NCBI GenBank assembly: GCA_025267735.1
Contig: CM046309.1
Coordinates: 52,272,319 to 52,336,318 of the forward strand
Source: Mactra quadrangularis
Lineage: Eukaryota > Mollusca > Bivalvia > Venerida > Mactridae
Direction of reading: 5' to 3'
Length of the DNA stretch: 64,000 nucleotides
Position numbers and translations under genes: made by a program. Within the stretch, counting starts at the first letter, position 1; every line of letters starts with the position of its first letter. The notes beneath the pieces are model-generated. The model worked only from the letters and a program-made list of their open reading frames with translations. It searched no databases and was not told the DNA's origin. Shown one piece after another: positions 21,501 to 32,019 of this stretch.

Positions 21501-24500
21501 TCAAAATGTAAACAAAGATTCGTCCCCAAATATCTTCGTACCCGGAAATAAGTTGGGTCGAAATTGCTCGGGGACGAATCAAAATGTAAACAAGATTCGT
21601 CCCCAAATATCTTCATACTCGGAAATAAGTTGGGTCGAAATTGCTCGGGGACGAATCAAAATGTAAACAAAGATTCGTCCCCAAATATGTTCGTACCCGG
21701 AAAAAAGTTGGGTCGAAATTGCTCGGGGACGAATCAAAATGTAAACAAGATTCGTCCCCAAATATATTCGTACCCGGAATAAAGTTTGGGTCGAAATTGC
21801 TCGGGTACGAATCAAAATGTAAACAAAGATTCGTCCCCAAATATCTTCGTACCCGGAAATAAGTTGGGTCGAAATTGCTCGGGGACGATTCAAAATGTAA
21901 ACAAGATTCGTCCCCAAATATTTTCGTACCCGGAAAAAAGTTGGGTCGAAATTGCTCGGGGACGAATCAAAATGAAAACAAAGATTCTATCCCAAATATT
22001 TTCGTACCCGGAAAAAAGTTGGGTCGAAATTGCTCGAGGACGAATCAAAATGTAAACAAGATTCGTCCCCAAATATCTTCGTACCTGGAAAAAAGTTTGG
22101 GTCGAAATTGCTCGGGGACGAATCAAAATGTAAACAAAGATTCGTCCCCAAATATCTTCGTACCCAGAAAAATAGTTGGGTCGAAATTGCTCGGGGACGA
22201 ATCAAAATGTAAACAAGATTCGTCCCCATATATTTTCGTACCCGGAAAAATAGTTGGGTCGAAATTGCTCGGGGACAAATCAAAATGTAAACAAAGATTC
22301 GTCCCCAAATATGTTCGTACCCGGAAAAAAGTTGGGTCGAAATTGCTCGGGGACGAATCAAAATGTAAACAAAGATTCGTCCCCAAATATCTTCGTACCC
22401 GGAAATAAGTTGGGTCAAAATTGCTCGGGGACGAATCAAAATCTAAACAAGATTCGTCCCCAAATATCTTTGTAACCGGAAATTAGTTGGGTCGAAATTG
22501 CTCGGGGACGAATCAAAATGTAAACAAAGATTCGTCCCAAAATATTTTCGTACCCGGAAAAAAGTTGGGTCGAAATTGCTCGGGGACGAATCAAAATGTA
22601 AACAAAGATTCGTCCCAAAATATTTTCGTACCCGGAAAAAAGTTGGGTCGAAATTGCTCGGGGACGAATCAAAATGAAAACAAAGATTCGTTCCCAACTA
22701 TTTTCGTACCCGGAAAAAAGTTGGGTCGAAATTGCTAGGGGACGAATCAAAATGTAAACAAGATTCGTCCCCAAATATCTTCGTACCTGGAAAAAAGTTT
22801 GGGTCGAAATTGCTCGGGGACGAATCAAAATGTAAACAAAGATTCGTCCCCAAATATCTTCGTACCCGGAAAAATAGTTGGGTCGAAATTGCTCGGGGAC
22901 GAATCAAAATGTAAACAAAGATTCGTCCCCAAATATCTTCGTACCCGGAAAAATAGTTGGGTCGAAATTGCTCGGGAACGAATCAAAATGAAAACAAAGA
23001 TCCGTTCCCAAATATCTTCGTACCCGGAAATAAGTTGGGTCAAAATTGCTCGGGGACGAATCAAAATCTAAACAAGATTCGTCCCCAAATATCTTTGTAA
23101 CCGGAAATTAGTTGGGTCGAAATTGCTCGGGGACGAATCAAAATGTAAACAAAGATTCGTCCCAAAATATTTTCGTACCCGGAAAAAAGTTGGGTCGAAA
23201 TTGCTCGGGGACGAATCAAAATGTAAACAAAGATTCGTCCCAAAATATTTTCGTACCCGGAAAAAAGTTGGGTCGAAATTGCTCGGGGACGAATCAAAAT
23301 GAAAACAAAGATTCGTTCCCAACTATTTTCGTACCCGGAAAAAAGTTGGGTCGAAATTGCTAGGGGACGAATCAAAATGTAAACAAGATTCGTCCCCAAA
23401 TATCTTCGTACCTGGAAAAAAGTTTGGGTCGAAATTGCTCGGGGACGAATCAAAATGTAAACAAAGATTCGTCCCCAAATATCTTCGTAACCAGAAAAAT
23501 AGTTGGGTCGAAATTGCTCGGGGACGAATCAAAATGTAAACAAAGATTCGTCCCCAAATATCTTCGTACCCGGAAAAATAGTTGGGTCGAAATTGCTCGG
23601 GGACGAATCAAAATGTAAACAAGATTCGTCCCCAATTATCTTCGTACCCGGAAATAAGTTGGGTCGAAATTGCTCGGGGACGAATCAAAATGTAAACAAG
23701 ATTCGTCCCAAAATATTTTCGTACCCGGAAAAAGTTGGGTCGAAATTGCTCGGGGACGAATCAAAATGAAAACAAAGATCCGTTCCCAAATATCTTCGTA
23801 CCCGGAAATAAGTTGTGTCAAAATTGCTCGGGGACGAATCAAAATCTAAACAAGATTCGTCCCCAAATATCTTCGTACCTGGAAAAAAGTTTGGGTCGAA
23901 ATTGCTCGGGGACGAATCAAAATGTAAACAAAGATTCGTCCCCAAATATCTTCGTACCCAGAAAAATAGTTGGGTCGAAATTGCTCGGGGACAAATCAAA
24001 ATCTAAACAAGATTCGTCCCCAAATATCTTTGTAACCGGAAATTAGTTGGGTCGAAATTGCTCGGGGACGAATCAAAATGTAAACAAAGATTCGTCCCAA
24101 AATATTTTCCTACCCGGAAAAAAGTTTGGGTCGAAATTGCTCGGGGACGAATCAAAATGAAAACAAAGATTCGTTCCCAACTATTTTCGTACCCGGAAAA
24201 AAGTTGGGTCGAAATTGCTAGGGGACGAATTAAAATATAAACAAGATTCGTCCCCAAATATCTTCGTACCCGGAAATAAGTTAGGTAGAAATTGCTCGGG
24301 AACGAATCAAAATGTAAACAAGATTCGTCCCCAAATATTTTCGTACCCGGAAAAAAGTTGGGTCGAAATTGCTCGGGGACGAATCAAAATGAAAACAAAG
24401 ATTCTATCCCAAATATTTTCGTACCCGGAAAAATGTTGGGTCGAAATGTGCTCGGCGACGAATCAAAATATAAACAAAGATTCGTCCCCAAATATCTTCG

Positions 24501-24960
24501 TACTCAGAAAAAATTTGGGTCGAAATAGCTCGGGGACGAATCAAAATGTAAACAAGATTCGTCCCCAGATATTTTCGTACCCGGAAAAAATTTGGGTCGA
24601 AATTGCTCGGGGACGAATCAAAATGTAACCAAGATTCGTCCCCAAATATCTTCGTACCCGGAAAAAAATTTGGGTCGAAATAGCTTGGGGACGAATCAAA
24701 ATGTAAACAAAGATTCGTCCCCAAATATTTTCGTACCCGAAAAAAAGTTTAGGTCGAAATTGCTCGGGGATGAATCAAAATGTAAACAAAGATTCGTCCC
24801 CAAATTCTTTTGTACCCGGAAAAAAGTTGGGTTCGAAATTGCTTGGGGACTAATCAATTGTAAACAAAGATTTTGTCCCAAAATTTGATCATAACCGGAA
24901 AAAGTATAGTTCGAAATTGCTTGGAGACAAATCATAATGATACGTCCCTAAATATTTTTA
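18520..24960. repeat. Satellite array, 77-80 bp monomer, about 80 copies
   Basis: The monomer contains GGGGACGAATC, AAAATGTAAACAAA, GATTCGTCCCC, AAATATCTTCGTACCCGG and AAAAAAGTTGGGTCGAAATT. The GGGGACGAATC / GATTCGTCCCC pair is a perfect 11-bp palindrome around a 13-14 nt loop in most copies. Length varies mainly by AAAG versus AAG in the loop arm and TTGGG versus TTTGGG. Internal segments are duplicated: 22436-23060 recurs at 23061-23685 (625 bp, eight monomers), and 20336-20674 recurs at 21579-21917 (1243 bp apart). Monomers decay at the right end (24830-24960). Because the monomer has few stop codons, long frames appear on both strands in several phases; these are shadows of the repeat, not genes. 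Confidence 0.97.
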
Positions 24961-25050
24961 TAAAATTTTTATTTAATTGGTTCGAAATTTCTGGGCAAAT
25001 CCTTTGTTTATATTTTTTGGAATAATAAAACAACAACACAATTTAATAAA

Positions 25051-25325
25051 TCTACTTGGACAACAAACATCTCAAGGACAAACAGTCCGAGATGACTTGT
25101 TGAATTTCAACAGGCCAAAGTTAATCAAGTACATGAAATTAGACAACAAACATCTCCGAGACGACTAGTTCAATTTCAGCAGGACACGCGTATATGGACA
25201 ACAAACATCTCAAGGACAAGAAGTCCGAGATGACTTGTTCAATTTCAGCAGGACACGCTTATAGGGACAACAAACATCTCAAGGACAAAAAGTCCGAGAT
25301 GACTTGTTCAATTTCAGCAGGACAA
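25051..25325 (+). repeat. About 75-bp minisatellite, four imperfect copies
   Basis: GGACAACAAACATCTCAAGG, then A(A/G)AAGTCCGAGATGACTTGT and TCAATTTCAGCAGGACA, is repeated. The second copy lacks a block of about ten bases. It is unrelated to the satellite on its left. Confidence 0.88.
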
Positions 25326-26277
25326 GCGACGACTTGTTCGAAAAATGGACCTCATGTACATGGAATTCTTTGAGGGGATTCTTTTACTGCAGTGATCAAT
25401 AGTTTTACATTCACCACATTGATATGCTTGATGAGCACTTCATTTCATAAAAATCTGAAATAAAACAAACAAGAAACTTAAGCTGAAGTGTGATATTTTG
25501 ACGGACTATAAAACTACATTTTTTAAGCACAGATTTCAGTATCAAATCATTAAACACACTTTCTCTACAATCAACGATGATTTTGTTTAGTTCAACTAAA
25601 AAGTCTTAATCATGATGAATAACTTATATACTTATTACTTTTATAATTATCAAAATGCTTTAACAGATCAGATCAAGGACCCTATATCTCGTGAACTCAT
25701 AATAATTGCCACACTTGCACAAGTCTAACTAGAGTTAATCTTGAAAAAAATAATTTCATGTTTTATAAATACTTAGCATATTAGAATTGTAACTTATCAT
25801 TACATTTTTTTATTGCATGTATGTAAAATCAGCAGTAATGTCAGCAGTACAGCAGTAAACCTTTACTGCAACAATTTCATGCATCTTATTTCTCCTTTTT
25901 TTTCTGTCAGTTACATGTAAAAATGTTCTTCATTTATATGTATAACATTAAAGCTAGGTGAAGTCAACTCTAACATTAACACTACCTACGATTTACATTC
26001 CGATTATATTGTTTCTTTAAATTCGATTAATATGATTATAAGTACAAAATCTTCATTTTCAAAAAATTTACTGCTGTACAGCTGAATTGTCAGCAGAAAA
26101 GTTTTACTGCTGAACTACTAACTTTCTAGCAGTGAAGTTACTGAAGTTACTGCTGTACTGCTGACTTCACATACCCTTCTACTATTCACTTGGATAACAC
26201 ATGTATAGTTAATTATAGTGAAAAAAACTAGCCACTCATTGCACTTAGTTATAAAAACTAGTACTAAACATTATGTG
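25326..26277. other. Noncoding stretch with a weak candidate exon and CAGCAGTA-rich patches
   Basis: A minus-strand acceptor TTTATTTCAG (complement near 25456-25465) precedes a segment with short open frames only. Around 25830-26170 there are repeated CAGCAGTAA / TTACTGCTG motifs that can pair with each other. I see no gene. Confidence 0.4.
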
Positions 26278-26279
26278 TA

Positions 26280-26963
26280 CAATGCCAACCAAAAGTTTGG
26301 AGACAAAGGAAATTTACCATTCCAAACACCTTGACCTTTCATGAATGAATAATCTCGGATGGATTCGTGGAGGGTCTTCACATGACTAAGCACGTAACAG
26401 TTATACAAAGAAGCTCTTGCAGTTTACATACAGATCTTTGTCAAAACTTATTTCTTGGATTTAAATTGAACTAAATATTGTTCGTCGATATCATTGAACT
26501 ATGTAATTTCAAATTTACGGACTAAAAGCAAAAATTCAGCCATCACCTAAACCAACGTGTATTTGTTTACTTCAACAGCTGTTTTTTCCAAAATGGCGTC
26601 TAAGATTGTCCTAGGTTATTAACAAATGGCCAAGGAGTTCCGAATGGGAAATTTACAACTAAAATTCTTTAGTTTCAAATTGTAGAAGCATTATGTTTTA
26701 AGTGAATTTGTTATGATTGTTGATAAAATGAAAACAATTTTTAGTGCATCACATTCAAAGGAATCAGCATCTGATATTACAAAGACTCCAAAACTTAGTA
26801 ATGTTTTTTCCTATAAACAAAGTTTTATATTATTTTTGTAGACTTAACTATAAGTAGAACCATAACTAAAAACATGTTTAAATAAAAATTTCCAGATTTT
26901 CAATAAAAGCTACTAGAAGACCTATACAAAGTGAAAATATCTCCAAACATTTGGTTGCCACTG
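26280..26963. mobile_element. Tc1/mariner-type MITE with nested insertion
   Basis: Termini CAATGCCAACCAAAAGTTTG and CAAACATTTGGTTGCCACTG flanked by TA (26278-26279, 26964-26965). The family has further copies at 36981-37359 and 38640-38967 with CCACCAAAAGTTTGGAGAC ends. This copy is split by the 10-bp-TSD element at 26318-26646, so the TA element is older than that insertion. Confidence 0.87.
26318..26646. mobile_element. MITE with 10-bp target duplication (329 bp), nested
   Basis: Ends CATTCCAAACACCTTGACC and the partner GGCCAAGGAGTTCCGAATG, flanked on both sides by GGAAATTTAC (26308-26317, 26647-26656), a perfect 10-bp duplication. Copy of the family at 60354-60684. Duplications of 9-10 bp fit Mutator-like transposases. 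Confidence 0.9.
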
Positions 26964-27008
26964 TATAATTATATACTGTCTTTGACTTCAAACCATTGGC
27001 AATTGTAC

Positions 27009-27353
27009 AATACAAGATCAGGACAACCCATGCTGCCGGTCAGGACAACTCAACCCTAAGACAACACAATCCCAGAATAACTCAATCTGTATCGTATTTT
27101 ATTTTTGTTTGATTTAAAAATGATAAGTTTTAATTAAACTTGATTGATTTTAAATGTTTTTCTCACTTTCTAATTAAAGAACTAACCAAATAATCATTAA
27201 ATTTTATTCCTCAATATCTTCCATACACAATAAACTTGAGAATTATGGAAAATACAGGATCAGAGTTGTCCACAGGTTGTGTTGTCCCACAGGATTGAGT
27301 TGTCCCAACTTCAGGTTGCGTTGTCCATGAGTGGAGTTGTACTGGACCCTGAT
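27009..27353. repeat. GTTGTCC-rich repeat with partly inverted ends
   Basis: GGACAACTCAACCC-like motifs on the left (27020-27090) are mirrored by GGTTGAGTTGTCC-like motifs on the right (27265-27345), around an AT-rich centre. Similar motif clusters occur at 27965-28000 and 34955-34990. Ends are not sharply defined; it is probably a TIR element. Confidence 0.5.
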
Positions 27354-27394
27354 AAAACACAGTCCATATAATATAAATAAAGAATAAAGTACCT

Positions 27395-27496
27395 GTTTCT
27401 TACAGTTGAAATTTCTTTAGATGATACAGATCCAGTAGAGATTCATTGTTTCATTGTCGCCATAACCATTCATAACTTCACTAAAACATTCTAGTT
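27395..27496 (-). other. Candidate exon with good splice sites, coding unclear
   Basis: On the minus strand TTGTTATTACAG precedes it and AACAG|GTACTT follows. One frame reads LECFSEVMNGYGDNETMNLY before a stop, another reads NESLLDLYHLKKFQL. No frame is open throughout, so it may be a 3'-terminal coding exon, an untranslated exon or chance. Confidence 0.3.
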
Positions 27497-27809
27497 CTGT
27501 AATAACAAGTGGAGATACCTATCATTGTAATAATTAACATATGTGAGCAACATTTCATAGTACATATCATAAGTTTATGGCAACACGGTCGTAACTCACT
27601 CTTTTCTTATGTTGAGTTACAACCATTTTCTGCTAAACCCAGGATGAAATGTTTAATTCTTTATGTCTGTCAGAGGCACATACATTAACTCTCAGTTGGG
27701 GTGGATTCTTGACATTTTTCTTCTTGTGACAGTAAAATTTGTGGTTTCATAGTTGAGTGGTTTTGTCACCATATAATATACCTTTCTTCGCTTGTCTGTC
27801 ATTCTCGTT

Positions 27810-27869
27810 CCCAGAGTCTAGTAGGATTCTTAATACTAGCTAGTATTGAGAACCCTACTAGACTCTGGG
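27810..27869. repeat. 60-bp near-perfect palindrome
   Basis: CCCAGAGTCTAGTAGGATTC ... ending CCTACTAGACTCTGGG folds on itself with no loop and two mismatches. A related, looser palindrome is at 50454-50511, so this is a dispersed foldback sequence. Confidence 0.88.
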
Positions 27870-28523
27870 TATGCGAATGCTTGTCTGCATATATGCTGAG
27901 ATCTGCAATCATTTAACTTTTAATCTGAGATGAGAAGGATCAGACAAACTCTACTCGAAGACAACTCAGCTCATGGAAGGGACAACTCAACACATAAGTA
28001 CAGAAACCCCCACCTATGGACGATTTAGCCTAGGCACTCAACAAGGATCATACATTATTAGTTATTAAAGTTGAAAATCATCTTTTTTTATTTAATGTAG
28101 AATTATCATGTTGCGTAGATATTCATGATTTCAAACACAATTGTACGGCTAACCACGGCTAAACACTAATGATAATGTAGAATTCCCATAATACCAACTT
28201 ACAGACATTAATATACTTGAAAATTATTATAAATGTTCACATATCATAAAAATTTCAAGTCATTATGTTGACATCATGTTAATATTATGTATGAATTAGA
28301 TTCATATAACAATACCCAGAAACAAAAAATTAATGAAAACTTTTTATAAGAAATTATCTCCCTTTGATTTTAAAATAGTGTAAGTTTTTAATTTCTCTAT
28401 ATAGAAAATAATAGTTGATAAAATGTAAGTTAATGACGAGAAAATATCAAAAAGTAAAATTAGATACAAGTTTTGTGAGAAATTTACTGTAGATAATAGT
28501 GTTATATTAGGGTAATTCTACCT

Positions 28524-28910
28524 CAATCTCCGTAAACAGAGATCCTGTTCTACTCGCGTTGTCGTACTGGATCTCTACTTAGTCAATGCAAGGTCACGTC
28601 GAGATGAACTTTGTGTAGCTTTCATCTAGACGAAAATACTATTAATCACATTTTGATTTCGTAATTTCTATTTTTAGACCAAGGTTTGCATGCAAATTTA
28701 ACAGCGGTATTATTCACAGTCTGTGATTGGGTGGCTCATTTCGAATTGCGTGACGTAGACGATGTAAACAAGTTACGTATCATAACAATTTTGTCATGAA
28801 TATTATGATGAGAAAAGGTCACCTGAACGTGACCTTCATTTGGAAAAGGCCAGATCTAAATTAGCGAGTATGCGAGCGGTAAAATTTTAGATCGGGTTTT
28901 AATCAGATTG
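28524..28910. mobile_element. MITE with 9-bp target duplication (387 bp), copy 2
   Basis: Starts CAATCTCCGTAAACAG and ends TTTTAATCAGATTG. ATTCTACCT flanks both ends (28515-28523, 28911-28919). Same family as 15733-16130; degraded relatives start at 43707 and 62905. Confidence 0.88.
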
Positions 28911-28974
28911 ATTCTACCTTAACTATCACATTTTATTCCAAGTTATTTCAGAAATTTCTCAATCAATTCAATTA

Positions 28975-30060
28975 AACAAGAGCTGTCAGTACAGACAGCA
29001 AGCTCGACTAAGTTAGTATTTGCCACAGGAAATGAGGCTGATGATAACTTAAGGAACATTATATAATTCAAAAATTAAAAATGATACCTTAAGAAATAAA
29101 GAAGTTTAAGTAAAAAAGGTTATTGTTCTTTTTAAAGAAAATTTATGTTATAGTGCGTACAAGTTGACCCTGACCTTACCTTTCACATTTGCATCTAATT
29201 ATCATCTACACATATCCCGGCAAAAATCAATACCACGCCTACTCCACACTTCGGCTCGTTATGTATTTAAGATAAAACAAGACATGTATAGAGTATACAC
29301 AGCCCCCTTGTATAACAACTCACGATTCAAATGCATTCAAACGGGAAGCTCGTGTTCTTACCTTTAGATTACAATTAATAATAAAATGGATGGGGGGATG
29401 GCGGTTGTGGGGCTAAAACCCACACCATTTGAATTGGTAGCTAGCCTCATCGTATAATCATCTGGTCCGGTCTATGTGTTATAAACACTCATTGTACGCT
29501 TTAAAAGTACTTTAAAATTAATCCCTGTGTTAAAATTACATTCGAGCCTCGGCGATATAATCGGATTGCTATCGAGAGTTAATATTACATTCGTATTCAA
29601 TGTAATGAATATTCTGGCATAAAGGTCAGGTCGGGTCAACTTGTACGCACTATACCAGATAATTCTGAAAAAAGGTATTTGGAGTTACGAACCTTGTCAC
29701 ATGAGATTTGGTTGCTAATAAGGAATATATATTTAAAGTTTGAAGTTGATACCAAAAAAAGATGCATTTAAAAACAAATATTTTTTAAGGAAAATTCTAA
29801 GTTTAAGGGGAGATAATTCTGAAAAAAAATGTATTTTGATTTATGAACCCTGTCACATGAGACGTGGTTAATAATAAGGAACATAAATATCATAATAAAT
29901 ATTGAAGTTGATAGCTTAAGAAATAAAGTGATGATAAAATATATTTTACTGCACAAAATCTTTTATCAGAAATACAGACATTGATGCGAATGCTAGGGTG
30001 AGTAGGAGAGAACTACATTTCTTCAAAAAATCGAGCTGAAAAAAGTGCTGAAAGCACTGA
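28975..30060 (+). mobile_element. AACAAG-hairpin element with inner ~150-bp tandem repeat
   Basis: Begins AACAAGAGCTGTCAGTACAG with a GCTGTC/GACAGC hairpin. Inside are two copies of a unit with GATAATTCTGAAAAAA, then CCTGTCACATGAGA-like sequence (about 29656-29800 and 29806-29950). A third, partial unit lies before the nested TA element. The right end is uncertain. Similar 5' layouts are at 32020 and 40626. Confidence 0.5.
29151..29652. mobile_element. TA-flanked MITE, TAGTGCG family (502 bp)
   Basis: Ends TAGTGCGTACAAGTTGACCC and its perfect complement, flanked by TA (29149-29150, 29653-29654). It is nested in the element at 28975. The interior holds further inverted pairs (ATTACATTCG / CGAATGTAAT). 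Family copies: 31297, 43909 and 59377. The 67-codon frame at its left end is not supported as a gene. Confidence 0.9.
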
Positions 30061-31241
30061 ATTTGTTTGGTTTAAAAATGAAGTGGATTTCGGGCTCCAT
30101 CAAAATATGTACACAAAGAACAGTTCAATGATACTTGTTTGATAAAGTAGTGAGCCCATTTTTTGTACTGAGTTTTATCATAAGTAATTCAAGTATTATA
30201 GAATTGTTAAAGATTGAATGACCAACCTTGATTGATCATGAAAAGTCTTGTGTATTAACGTTACTTTAAAGTTTGATCATTCGAACAATAGCAAAAATCG
30301 TTTCAAAGACCTTTATTAAGACTATACAGTCCATCCCTTATTTTATACTCATACATTTAAACATGAGGTACGTTAAATATATTACTATCTGCATAATAAA
30401 GGTTTTGTGGAGCAATACTTTATTTAATGATCAATTTAGTGAATTAAATCAGGGACTTGTTTTCACAAAATATCGATATAGTCTCAAACAAATAAGACTG
30501 ATAAGTGCTTCTACATTTTGGAATACCTGTGATAAAATAATGTTAGATTAAAGTTTATAATCTGGCATTTAAAAGCAAAGGTAGCAAGCACTGTTTCGAT
30601 TCAAAACACAGAAGTCCCAAATAAATAAAAACAATAGTTTTTTAAAGAGCAAAATCTTGAATGTTTAATCTAATATATAACTCCATGAACCTTATTGTTG
30701 ACATTTGTTTCACTTATTATAAATACATAGTAGAATATAATCTAAAATTATATTTTAGCATATATTTTTTTTAGGAAAACATTCTACAATGTATCTATAA
30801 TGTTTTTCTAATAGAGAAATTTCCAAAAGAGTAAAATTAAACAAGTCAATTAAAAAACAATTATCATAAAATGGTTATTTAAATTTATCTTAATATTTAA
30901 CTTTAATATTTAATGTTTATCTTTGACACATTTTTATGCAATCATCATATTTAAAACCTTTCTCATTTCACAATCATTCTCAAAATTGCTAATAATAATT
31001 TTATTCCAAAAGAATTACGCAACATTATAAACTTACACTTCTAAAATCAATTGAAAACTAAAAGTTAATTTTATAACATAAATTACAAATAAAATATTGT
31101 TGCAGGGTCAAATTCTATTTATTAGTAGTTTTATTTTTTATAAGGGAAATAATTCTGACTATCTTGTTTAAGTTTATTTTTAACATTATTAAAGTTGTCT
31201 CCCTTTATTTAATGTTTAATTATCATAATGTGATTGGGGTC
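30061..31241. other. Noncoding stretch, no feature recognised
   Basis: Very AT-rich. The 92-codon open frame at 30273-30551 has no recognisable domain or strong coding bias, and I do not call it. Confidence 0.45.
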
Positions 31242-31296
31242 ACAGGCGGCCAGCATGGTCCCAAAGCAAACACACTATATATATACATATAAGGTA

Positions 31297-31550
31297 TAGT
31301 GCAAAAATATTGACCCCGACCTGACCTTTATGCAAGAATATTCATTCCATCAATATGAATGTAGTATTAATGCTCATCACACTCTGACCATGAGGATTGT
31401 GAGTTAAAACTTAACACACAAACATACTTCAATAATTTTATGATAGCTGCCGAAGCGTAGAATAGGCGTGGTACTGACTTTCGTCGGGATATGTGTCGAT
31501 AAGAATAAGATGCAAATATGAAGTCAGGTCAGGTCAATGTTTACGCATTA
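31297..31550. mobile_element. TA-flanked MITE, TAGTGCG family (254 bp), nested
   Basis: Left TAGTGCAAAAATATTGACC after TA; right GGTCAATGTTTACGCATTA. Right flank TG rather than TA, so slightly decayed. Both ends carry GACCTGACC motifs. Confidence 0.75.
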
Positions 31551-32019
31551 TGTATCACTCAAAACTGATTTTTAATTGAATTTAATTAGTTGCCAGTTTC
31601 TCCATCATCAATGAATTCATTTCACTACCTTAAACATACACACATAGCTAAGACTTTGCTCTATCGAGAGACACTAACATCATTTGCACATCATGGATAA
31701 TTATGTTCATATGACAATTTTAAACATCAAAATCAAAACAGATTAGTTTACTTGATAAATTCACAAGAACTAAATACAAAATTGACGGCGTATTTTGAAT
31801 AATAATTTTTTAAACCACGACACAAATGAAGAATACTCAGCATGTTTAGATATACCACAGACAGAAGTATTATATACATCAAACAAAATGCATAAAAATT
31901 TACAAAACTATATTAAAAGGGACAGGTAATACAGTAATACTAAATTCTTATTCATTCATGATGTCACATGCTCAATAATCACTACACTTAGCCGTTATGA
32001 ATTGAAAACCCCAATGAAG

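Noticed and set aside
18492..24935. Dozens of 60-260 codon open frames on both strands
   Set aside because: They repeat the translated satellite monomer in all phases. Absence of stops follows from monomer sequence; no start context, domain or codon pattern supports proteins.
30273..30551. 92-codon frame in AT-rich DNA
   Set aside because: Rich in Ile/Lys as expected from base composition; no recognisable family.
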